From the NCBI RefSeq assembly GCF_000764305.2, contig NW_025945795.1:1-64000 (forward strand): a stretch of DNA of 64,000 bases. The letters run 5' to 3'. Shown piece by piece: positions 1 to 11,100 of this stretch (its first letter is position 1; each line of letters opens with the position of its first letter). The position numbers were made by a program, and so were the translations under genes. Origin of the DNA: Hyalella azteca. Its lineage: Eukaryota; Arthropoda; Malacostraca; Amphipoda; Hyalellidae. The notes beneath the pieces are model-generated. The model did no database searches. It had not been told where the DNA came from and saw only the letters and a program-made list of their open reading frames with translations.

Positions 1-975
1 TTCTTTTCACGTGCCGACCGGCCACTGAAACGCCGGTAATACCGTTAACGGTAATTTTTCTAACAGTGTATTCTTTGCACGTATTGCGAATACATATGCA
101 GTGCTGGACCTTCACGTTGAAAAAGCATTGGGTCAGCACTCAAAAATTTTGAACTACCTATGAGCTGCAATTGCCGCATTGCCAAAAAGTTACGCAAGCT
201 ATAAGGTGAAAATTACCTTTGGAAATTTTTCATAGACTGAAAATGAACGTGGTACGCTTGAGACGACTTTTCATGTGCCAATATATACTTGAAATGCCGC
301 ACGCAGCATACAAAAGTGGTACCTACGCATGAAAAGACTTGCAGTTGGGCGTAATAGCGTAATAGATACGTAATAAGCTTGACGCTTCTTGCAGTAGGTC
401 AAATATTTCATCATACGCTTGCAACGACTTTAAGCAGGCTGAAAATACATGTTATTTGCTTAAATGATCAATCGGGCAGCTATAATTGATCGTCGATCGG
501 TAGACGCGTGTCTGCTGCTGCTCAGTAGACGTGTCTACGAGGCTTTCGAGTTCCGTTACCATCGGTGTCAAGCTAACCGATTATCTTCGAAGCCGAACAT
601 TAGTTTCTAATCTTGATTGTTCAAATCTTCCACAAATTTCGAAATGAATGTTAAGAACTTTGACAAGAATTTAATTTTAATGGAAAATTACCAAACTCAT
701 GGGGCTCTTCTAGCTTGCGTTAAAACTTGCACGATGTGCTCAAAACCTAGGCTGGTCCATGTTAAAGTTTTTACTGCTAGACACACAAATAATTTTTCTG
801 CCAGTTTTCAACTATCTCGTTGCTAATTTTCAGTTTGCCTGAAATGAATCGACAAGGCGCATATACGCAAAAGTAGGCTTTTGAAATAACGAAATTTACC
901 GTCACTTCTGTCGATTGAGGCTGATATACAAAGGTTAAACGCGCACTTGCATGAATTAGCCTCCCATTTATTTTT
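1..975. other. No gene recognised
   Basis: Moderately AT-rich sequence, with no splice-bounded open frame, RNA gene or repeat that I can support. The longest frame (617-826) has no coding character. Confidence 0.6.
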
Positions 976-1247
976 TTAATTCACCGTCGCATATTCAGAA
1001 TGATTTTGAAATACATCGGTAAACGCGTGGTCAGCGTAGAGCACCTGGAGGTATCCATCACACTTGTCCTCCATGCAGTCTTCGGAGGAGTCGTCCGGAC
1101 TCCCCGTGATGAAGGGGTTCATGGAGCTCCCCCCATGGAGGGGTTCTTCGTCCCCCGTCCACGCGTCGCTTAAGGAAAGCCCCAACGTCCCCCTGGGACT
1201 TGAGCCCAACGCGGGCTTGATGGGGACTCGCGCTCCTGGTTGAACCC
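976..1247 (-). CDS. Possible terminal exon of an unrecognised gene
   Basis: An open frame of 90 codons follows a possible acceptor (GGCTGGCAG, phase 1) and ends at TAA, with AATAAA four bases later. It is far richer in GC and CpG than its surroundings and reads as a plausible acidic C-terminus: SLSDAWTGDEEPLHGG, then SPDDSSEDCMEDKCDGYLQV, then YADHAFTDVFQN. The family is not recognised. Upstream exons would lie at higher coordinates and were not found. It could also be an extra KIF17 exon, but the phase does not fit the possible donor at 7771. Confidence 0.33.
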
Positions 1248-1310
1248 CTGCCAGCCGTGCGGTTGAGCAAGCGGTTCAGCGGTTGATTAGTGGGGGATGA
1301 AAATTGGGCG

Positions 1311-1670
1311 AAGGATGGAAATGGTGAAGTTCAATGGACGACTAAAATAATTTATGGTGAGTTTGGTGAGTGTGAATTGTCTGAGGCGAAGTGTTTGTAT
1401 GTCGATAGGAGAATATGCAAAGGAGGATGGAAATGGCGGAGTTCAATGGATGACTAAATTAATTGATGGTGAGTTTGATGAGTGTGATTGTCTGCGTGTT
1501 AATGAGGCGACTTGTTTGTATGTCGAGGGGAGAATATGCCAAGAAGGATGGAAATGGTGAATTTCAATGGACGAATAAAATAATTGATGGTGAGTTTGGT
1601 GAGTGTGATTGTCTGCGTGTTAATGAGGAGACTTTTTTGTATGTCGAGGGGATAATACGCCAAGCTTGAT
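1311..1670 (+). repeat. Tandem repeat, three copies, 112-121 bp unit
   Basis: Three copies have starts about 112 and 121 bp apart. Each contains GGATGGAAATGG, then ATGGTGAGTTTG and TTTGTATGTCGA. One frame in copies 2 and 3 reads DGEFDECDCLRVNEATCLYV, and this changes frame between copies, so the array as a whole is not one coding sequence. GGTGAGTTTG resembles a splice donor in each copy. Confidence 0.8.
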
Positions 1671-2567
1671 GATGTGAGAAACTGGTATTAAACGAATCAA
1701 GGAGATGAACTCTAAAACGGAGATATGTGAACGCCCATGGAACTATGATAGATTACGATGAGACTGATACGAAACAGATGGTTGAAAACTTGATAATGAT
1801 GATAACCTAAATAATGAATAGTTGAACTAACTTTTTTAGAGAACATGAAACACTTAAAAACGAAAAAGGAAATAGTTTAATTAAACAGCAAATTAATTAG
1901 ACTTCAAAACTGGGAAATTTCGAAGAAAGTTTCATTAAAAGCAGTTATTTTGAGTTTCTAAAGAAACGACACAAATTTTGCATTAACTAATAAAATAGAA
2001 GAATCTAGTTTAGTGTTGGAAGAGTAAAATTCTCTTTGGGACACAACCACTTGTTATAATCACTTTTTTGGTTATAATAATAAACTAGAAATATATATCC
2101 AGTAAATTAAAAAATTGACAAATTTAAAACATAAAAAAGGTTAAAAGCAACTTCAGTTCAGTGCAAAAACTGCGTTGATAGATTTTATCTTATCCAACTA
2201 TGGTTATAACTGTTTCTTCTTTCACGCTATTTTGGTTCCAAAAAAATAACTCAAAGCATTATTCAAGTTTTGAATTGTCAGGCAAGCTGGTTACATTATT
2301 ATTTTTCCTCTGCAGGCCTAGCTTGTCCAGAGCTGAAACAGGCGGCCATTGAGGGAACTGAAAGATGATGCAAAAAATTGAGGATGATGAACGTGTTGCA
2401 GATGAGCGATGATAAATGGACTCGTGAATTTATGAGCGACAAATATCAGGGAGGATGATGATGGTAAGTGCATGGTGAGTCAATTTATTGACAAAAGGAT
2501 AATGCTCCTAGCATAAAGCAAGATGAGAGAGAATGAAGAGAAATTTTAGGGCGTGAGATAATAGGCA

Positions 2568-2653
2568 TTTTTAATTGGATGTTTTTGACATCCAATTAAA
2601 AAAATTTGATGTGTCAAATTTATTTAATTTAACATTTGATGTGTCAAATTTAT
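2568..2653. repeat. Hairpin plus short direct repeat
   Basis: TTTTTAATTGGATGT pairs with ACATCCAATTAAAAA across a 4-base loop. It is followed by two copies of AATTTGATGTGTCAAATTTA, which is itself nearly palindromic. It could be the remnant of a small fold-back element. Confidence 0.6.
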
Positions 2654-3775
2654 CAATGTGAATAAGCTCCGTAACCGTTTTATGTTTATTGCCCCTTTTA
2701 AATTACGATATTCTACAGTTATTATAGTTATTTATCAGTTACTATGTAATATAAAATATTACAGCTACAATGTTTGGGCGGTTTTGTGATCAATAGGGTC
2801 GTCGTTTGCAATTAAGAAACATCTTTACAATCACGACGGCTTCAAGCATTTACATTTGCAACGCATGATATGAAATGAGATTGTATTATTTCATATCAAA
2901 CTTGATAAAGAGTCCCTACATTTAAGGTTATTCAGGAAATACCTAGAAAAGTTTAAAGAAAGGTCTACAAATAGTAAATTAGTAGAGTATAGTAGAAGGT
3001 GAATTGCGTGCCACTAATAAGAATGTGATATGGCTTCTATTTTAATTAAATAAAACCTTATGAATATCTAATTGCCTCGAAAGATAGTTAATACCTTGCG
3101 ATTTCAACTGTTGAATATTTTATTATCTAATTTTCTTGCTGTCATTTAATTGAATAATCAAAATTTTAGTTAAATTCACAACTGTTCCCAGAGATTCGTA
3201 AAAATTAGCAAACGATCAAAATGATCGACGTTAAACATAGATATTCTGAATACGATTTACATTCAGAGTCTGAATATATTCATAGAGTCTGAATATATTA
3301 TGCATTTTTATTGGAATGACGCGTGCTCCAGCAACCAAATGTTTCAGTACGAGAATCTTCCATTCCTCTGGAGAGGCGTTTGCATCTTTCAATTCTCTCG
3401 GAATGTTTAAACTGAACTAATTACGACAAGGATAAAAAGCCCAAGTTTCTGCTCAAAAAATCCGATTCTTTTTCTAATTCTCTCGAGAACTTCTGAGAAC
3501 AATGGGGGCTTGTGCCAAGAAACTGGTTGCTTTTGTCACAAATGAAACTGGTTGGAAAAGGATGTACGTTCCTTAACGATGCTCCACTATAGAGTTTAAT
3601 TTCTGTTTTACAGAAATTTCTGATACAATATATATGAGTATGAACTTACATAAAGAATATATTTCACATATTTTCGTTGAGATATGTTTGAGATACTCTG
3701 ATCATCAATATATTAGCGCGCTTCTTACACATCACCTCTATATTGCAAAATTAAAATCGCCACTTGTTGTATTAT

Positions 3776-3863
3776 ATTGTGCTATACTATACTATACTAT
3801 ACTATACTATACTATACTATACTATACTATACTATACTATACTATACTATACTATACTATACA
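3776..3863. repeat. Pentanucleotide microsatellite (TATAC)n
   Basis: About 17 uninterrupted copies of a 5-base unit. It creates long but meaningless open frames of YTIL repeats on the plus strand. Confidence 0.95.
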
Positions 3864-4347
3864 GTATTACACTATACTAATTCTCGTATATTGTCTTGCA
3901 GCCCAACTAAAGCATCATATTCTCGCGCAGAAGTGCATTCATCTCACTTAACCGGACGCTCATCATGCTGGACGGCGTTCATGACGATTAATTAAAGGCT
4001 TTGATCGCAGAATTAGCAGCCTTTAAAAATACCCATAAATATCCGCTATAAATGAACGGCTTGACTAACGGCTTTCAAAACACGCCCGAGATTCAAGTTA
4101 CGGCGCAGCAATTAAACTGATGAGCGCGTTGTGTTCCTTGCAAGCCTTTGCGATGCAGAAAACGCTTTCAAATGTTTTGAATTCGTTGTTTTTGGTTCCC
4201 TGTGAACCTGCTTGTTATCGTTTGTATTATTTTTGTAGTTTGTTCTGATTTGAAAAATGATACTTTCGGAAGCCGGTCGTGATTATAATTGGATCGAGGC
4301 TTGAATAAATCGACAGATACATTCATGCAAGCCATAATTGTTGTCCT

Positions 4348-4485
4348 AAGAATGTTGCGATGAATGTCTTTCTTGGACAATGTATAACCAGTCATTCTTT
4401 GAATAGAAATTGTTAAGAATGTTGCGATGAATGTCTTTCTCTGACAATTTACTCGTATAACAAGCATTCCTTGTATAGAAATTGT
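4348..4485. repeat. Tandem duplication, 67 bp x 2
   Basis: AAGAATGTTGCGATGAATGT recurs 67 bp later with the flanking AGTCATTC/AAGCATTC and TAGAAATTGTT. The copies differ by small changes. No function is evident. Confidence 0.8.
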
Positions 4486-7400
4486 TCAGTGAAAAACAGT
4501 TTCAGCAATATACTTCAGATACCGCAAACTTTAGAAACTGAACGTATAAATAACACATTGAAGTTCAACACAAATCCAAAGTACCTGATTCACTCACACA
4601 TAAACAGAAGGAAGTTAAATTAACTAAATGAAATTGAATGCACTTGCTGCTAGTCATGCTATAAATTGTTTGAAATTAGTAGAGATTTCAATGATGTTTT
4701 CGCGAGAATATTTGCTGCTCCCAAACATGGCAATTTTTTACCGATAAGGAAGTGCATCTCGACTAACTGCTCGACGACGGAACATATCTGCAACGTAACA
4801 GCAATTTTGCATTCTGTGTCGGGTCATTAGAGACAATTTGCGAGGGTACACATTGGTCTCAAATTGGCCATTAGTACGAAGGTTATCTCTGCACAGGTGC
4901 GCCTTGGTGCTCCAAACGACAATATCCACAGGATATTTAGATATCCGGCAACGGATACCAGGCAACTATGGCAACAACAACTGAATTGGATGAGATCATG
5001 ACTTTTATTTTTCTAGATATAGGAAATAAATCAAATTAGAGGATTTAAATTGCATTACAAGGCAGTTTTTGTCTAAATTTTGATTTATTGCTTAATTCAA
5101 CATTTTGTTTTAGGTGAGTTAATTTAAGCCTGAATTATTGATACAATAATTCGAAGAATAAAAGTGCTCAATTATTAGGTGGACCAATTCTGCTGAAATT
5201 GCCCATTCCGTACAAAATTCACATGGTAAATTCATTAAGCCTTTTTTTACCATCGTGGACACTGCCTAATAATGTTCATCAACGATACTTTTGTCATCTG
5301 ACGACAAATTAAAAATTGTCAATAACTGAAGCATTAAAAATTGTCAAGGGATCTGGGAATAATTTAGAATTTCCGAGGGCGAATTAATAATGACGCTCTA
5401 TCGCAGTGTCATGAAAATGGCGCTATTTCATGCAACGTAATTTTCGAAATAAGGTAAGATGCTCTTAAATCATTTGCAGAATGTGTAATAACAGCAATAA
5501 TTGCATGCGATCACCACAAAAACTTAATCGGATTCTTAAAACGGCAATATAGCAGCGAATAGGTGAGAATTGTCCAGCATTATGACTTGAATAATAAAAA
5601 TACGAGCACTGTTTTACCTGATACAACTTAATCACACGTGTATCAATCCTGTCAATACACTCGAAAGAGTATCAAATTATCAGCAATAACATCTTTGTCG
5701 TATTCAAACAGTTTCAAATTTGTTATTCCAATTTTAACATCACAATCAAAAGTATTGAATTCAAGGGGATATAATGTCATCATCACACGCATAGCAATAT
5801 TGAGTAAATTCGTGAAAATTATACGCATTGCAATTAAATTTAATACTGATGCATGATAAAAATATAATATCATGATCACAACAGAGGTAATATATTGAAA
5901 CGCGTCGCGATAGTGACTAATATGAAGAAAACATCAAAGGCTGCCCGGATGTCAGCTCGCGCTGTCAACAAATCTAACAGGCGGTCGTTAGCAATGAATA
6001 TTTGTAGCAGAAGTCGTGTTTTCGTGCCTGGGAGCCTAAATTAGATGTATCGTGCGAGTAATAAATGGAAAGGTTATTTGCAAATATTATTTTATGCAAG
6101 TAGTGACTTATTAATGCAAATCTAATAGTAATATTCGAATTGTGATAGTTGATAGAATTATGGCAAGGCTATTCAGTAAAATGGAACATTTTTCTGCATC
6201 TAAATTATAAATATTAATTTTAATCGGTTAGAATCTATTCATCTCAGTCTATGATATCACATTCATATTTCCTTGTCTTTGATAATAAATGATATCAGTC
6301 ATAATATTCAGTTCTTTAAGTTTTATAATTAATTCCCGAACATATTCGCTTTAAGTAATGCAATAAGTTCGATTCATATTGGAAGTTGAGCTTCTGCGTT
6401 CAAAAGTTTGGAAAGTAAACAAGGAACATATTTTTAATCCATCAATGACAGGCGCAGATGTCATCGATGAGAATTGTTTGAAATGTTAATTTCGTTCCCG
6501 CCGTCTAACTTTTGTTTACAAGTCCTAAGATTTTATACTAAAAATTCTTATCTGGGTCATTTTTAATTACTTCTCACCAACGACTCCACCGAGTTTACTA
6601 ATTAATTTCCCCTGCCACCAGCCAATTAAACTAGTAATTTTCATTTTAATTGAACTTCATTTATTTATGATTTTTTGAGAAATTTAGTGATAGAAATGCG
6701 TGTTCAAAGTGTCATGTGGCGGCTTGGGTGTGCATAATAATGAGCAAAATTGCGGCAAAAGCGAGCGGGTCTCGATTGAAATTTCAAGTCAAAAGCTCCA
6801 TCGCGAATAAATAAGTTGTGTTGCGGCCGATGACGATAGTCAATGAGAACCAATTGAATCAAAATATAATAATTAATTTACTCCTCAAATTAGATAATTT
6901 GTGAAATCACTGGAAAACGGTTTAAATTGAAATAAAATAAATACTGCAATTTACTAATGAATCTGAATTTTTAATCGCGTGTATAATATCTTCGCAATTC
7001 TTTCGTTCCGTAAATTCTCATGCATTTCCCTCAGATAAGGGAAACAGATTTCAGTTCTAAATTGAGTTACTGAAAGCCATTAAGCGTGAAGAAACTTAAG
7101 CTTCCAGCGCATGGTTAGGCAGGTAAATATATCTTTTACAGCGATATATGAGAATATAAATATGTTTGCATAAATATATATAACATAATACTGCGACAAA
7201 AAAATATCAAATTCACACAAAGAAGTGACAAGAGAAGAAATATCAGAGGGTACCGAAAAAAATACATGCTAGTACCAAAAGTTCAAAAGTAGTGAGAAAA
7301 TAAAAGATGGAGAAATTCAGGCAATCCATGCGCAAAAAATAAATATGTTATGCTAATACGTGTCAAGCTGGAAAACATGCATAAAGAAATTACGCAACTC

Positions 7401-7699
7401 CCAATTTGCAAGGATTATAAATAATCAATAGTAATTAATAATTGAGCAGCTTACCTTCACTTAAACCAAAGCATTCATAGACTGATTTCCATAAAGCGTT
7501 CCAATTTTTAGCATTCAATTATTCCAGTTTTCATTTCCCATAGGAATATTTATTTAAAAGTGATTTGAATCATATCGACCGAAAAAATTCCGATGTTGAC
7601 TTTTCTGCTAATTTTCGTTGATAAATAAAAGATATTAATACAGAAGCAAAACCTATGAAACCTCCAATAATAAAATTCACTTGGTTCAGAATAGATCAC

Positions 7700-7705
7700 T
7701 TTATT
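7700..7705 (-). promoter_or_regulatory. Candidate poly(A) signal of KIF17
   Basis: AATAAA on the minus strand, about 50 bases after the exon 14 stop codon, would give a very short 3' UTR. The surroundings are AT-rich, so the match alone is weak evidence. It counts only because of its position. Confidence 0.4.
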
Positions 7706-7753
7706 TCTACATGATGAAGCTACATCGGATTTCGCAATTTGTGCACAACATTA

Positions 7754-8136
7754 TCAGCAGCGCACGCTCATCACCTTCAAAAATTTGTCCTCGGCGTTTT
7801 CGTCCTCCCACATGCCGAGCCTCGCAGGGGCTGTCTGGGACGGATGCCTTCCTCCTCGCTGAACGACGTCCGATGGTCCAAGGTTCTTGGAGTTGCTTAT
7901 CAAAGAACTACCAAGACTGTCAACCCCATCATCATAGCCTCTATTGAAACTGTTATTGACGCTATTAATTCCCGAGTTGTAGCCGGAATAAGTTGCTGAA
8001 CCTGTGCCACTATCTGGCTCTTCCGGCGACCGGTTGGAGTAGACCATTCCATTGGATCGATGATTCTTTGGCTTGTTTCTACTGTTTGAGATGCTTGTTA
8101 AGTAGTCGGGGTTCAGAGTCATGGAGCCGTTCAGAC
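7754..8136 (-). CDS. KIF17: KIF17 exon 14 (probable C-terminal exon)
   Basis: It encodes about 127 residues, Ser/Asn/Gly-rich and probably disordered, beginning [18 protein letters not shown] and ending [17 protein letters not shown] before a stop. It joins exon 13 in frame (G + GT gives Gly) at the acceptor CTTCTGGCAG. The [12 protein letters not shown] stretch resembles the Glu/Asp-rich Arg-Tyr element near KIF17 C-termini. AAG followed by GTGATG near 7771 could be a donor, so a further exon is possible. The acceptor and first coding bases recur as 47-bp repeats upstream. An assembly adapter lies between this exon and exon 13. Confidence 0.62.
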
Positions 8137-11100
8137 CTGCCAGAAGGAACAGTCGGAGTTCAGAGTCATGCAGCTGTAAAGATCCTCAAAGGGAGCAGTC
8201 GGGATTCAGAGTCATGGAGCCATTCAAAACTGTCAGAAAGAGCAGTCGGGGTTCAGAATCATGGAGATGTTCTGACCTGCCAGAGGGAACAGTCAGGGTT
8301 CTGAGTCATGGAGCCATTCAGACCTGCCAGAGGGAACAGTCAGGGTTCTGAGTCATGGAGCCATTCAGACCTGCCAGAGGGAACAGTCAGGGTTCCGATT
8401 CTTGGAGCATACAAACCTTGGAGCCTCACTCCATACGGATTGGGGGTAAGCAGTGGCAAGCATGTCGACGACTAGAAGTGGTTATTGACAGAATAACATC
8501 GAGGCAGTGGTGATCGAAAAAGGAATTATTAGGCAGTCGGAGAAGGATGAAGGCTTATCAAATTGAGTCTATGTTATGTAGATAGAGAGAGCAATAATTC
8601 ACTGGAATAAATTCAACGAGAACATCAAGTAAATAATTGCAAATAAATAAGAAATACTAATGAACTACTAGGGCGTCATTAAAGCCATCCATAAATTTCG
8701 GTAAACGAATGTTTGATAAATTCTCCGATCACTAAATTACGGATGCTTTTATTATGAAGAAGAAGTGAATCATCGAGATGGTTTAAATCTAATCTAATAA
8801 ATTTAATTGACTGAAATTTCATTCATACTCGTCTTGTGCTGTAATAAATATCAATAAGTATATAAATAAAAATTTTCAAGCAATTTATTTGTGAAAATGC
8901 TTTTTAAAAAGTACAATCGTAATAAATCACTATCGTTGATGTTTTATAAAGTGCACCTCAAAATAGCGAGCGTCAGCCTGGGGTTAAAATGTGTGAACAT
9001 CTCCGGAGTTAAAATGTTAATGTTGAAGAATAATTTTTCTTGAAATAAGTTTGGATTACTGAAGCATGTATTTTCATAAAGATTAAAAAGATAGAGATAA
9101 CACCGTTGAGATAAAATAACCTAATAGACCGTGTGCAATTGCTGGGATGACTGTTTAGCTGATTGAGATCGTTTTTATAATCATTACCTTACCTTGGAAA
9201 AATCACCACGTTAGTACATTAGACTACAACGAATATAAAAATCACTGAAAAAATAACAAAAAGTCCTCCTGGATCAAGATTATGGCGATCGATAATATTA
9301 TAATATTAACTTAGTTCCAGTCTTATATTTGCATGCGATTCCTCCTAAAAAACTAATGACAATGTTATAGACTTATTTTAACAATTAAGTAGGTGAAATT
9401 GTTGCACATTAAATTATTGTTGTGTTAATTGTTGTGTTAAATTATTCGGCAATTTATCTTCAAGCAAATACACGATATATGTGAAATTATTCATATTAAA
9501 AATATTTTTATTTGATTTTTCACCAATACAGGCAACAAAAGTGCTCTGCAACAATAAATTTTCGAAACGTTAAATAAGGAAGCTGATGAAATTATAAATT
9601 TCAAGAATTTTGTATCCAAGTTCCGTGAAGTAGATGCAAATGAATAGCAGTGCTGCATTATTTAAAAAATGATTCCGAAAATTTCGGAAATTCGAAGACT
9701 ATTCCAAAAAATATTATGAATTAAAAAATTATGCCAAATTGAATGTAGGAGATGAATAGATTCATTTGAAAAAGCCAAACTTAGATTATTAGCGCATGAA
9801 AAAGCCTATACTAAATATCAGCCTTGACAAAATCAATGAAAAATTTATGAGGTGAATATGAGCATGACAATGGATAGAGATAGCGTGCAGAGAGCAAAAG
9901 CCAAAGGACGCATGCTGGTTCATTATGAAGAAGCACACATGAAATTAGATGCATTTGTAGTTCTAATAGAATCATAAAAAATTGCATAATTATATAAATA
10001 AACCTAGAAATAATTGTAGAAAGGACTAATTTATGGAAACATAAAGTTAAACCATTTTGTTCTTAGATGCAAAAAGTTTTATACGCCGTGGTAACTTGAA
10101 ACTATAGATTTTGAAAGGCATACATACCATACCTGATAATGTTCAATCACTTTAAGAGAATATAGACTGCTTTACATCACTTCTACCACCACGAGCTCAT
10201 TGTGCAGTAAAGTGAATGTTCGGAGCAAAGTACGTAGAATTTTACATTTTTCTTTTTCAAAGTTGATCTACAAAACGAACACAACTTTTTGCCTTTCAAC
10301 TATAATTGTTACTATGCAAATTCCCATCAACTGGCAACAATTTCTAGCATAAATTATGCAAATGGGAGTAATTGTTTGAATTAAGGAGAAATACGAAGAC
10401 TTTGAGTTTAATTCATCTCAGTTACGCAGCTTTAATTTTAGGTAGGACTATGTACAACGAATGCACTTCAATATCTTCAGATATACCATGTTACAGGACT
10501 ACCTACGCACAACTTAATATGTTACCTTGAATCGGGCATGGAAAGTGTTTAAAACATAGAGATGATCAAACTACCCTTATGCTATTATTTTAATTCTAGA
10601 AAAATTATTCAATAACTGGTACTTTAATGAATACTGTACGTAATTTTGCAAAGTGAAGACAACTAATCAATATGATAGCCCTTAACAGTCTTTCATCCAG
10701 GGGGAACCTTCCCTCATTCTTCTAATTGTAAACAAAAGACATTGTCCAAACATCACAAACATAATTCATTGTTGACATATAACAATCCGAAGAAAAACTT
10801 TCAGGCATTTAGACGCAGAATCTTTTTCAAGAGTCCCTTCTTTGGTATTCGATTTAAGGCAAGTTTTCAAAATGCATCAAGTAACTTTGGGCGTTCCACT
10901 CCTATGAACAATAATACGATCAAAATCTAAGTGAATACCTGAATTAAATATTGTAAGTGGCGTGCACTCGAAAAGTTTTAATAAGTTTCACTCAATTAAC
11001 TTTCTCTCAAACCAATGAAAATGAAAAATCGTTAAATGCCTTAAATTTTCAACTATATTAGCACACAACTTTGCTTACATCCTGCTATGCAAACGAAGAC

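Larger units (their letters stand above)
1671..7699. other. AT-rich interval without recognisable genes
   Basis: It contains a hairpin (2568-2602), a TATAC microsatellite (about 3776-3862) and a 67-bp duplication (4348-4485). No open frame has convincing splice sites or coding composition. A further KIF17 exon or the 5' exons of the candidate at 976-1247 could be hidden here, but none could be defended. Confidence 0.5.
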
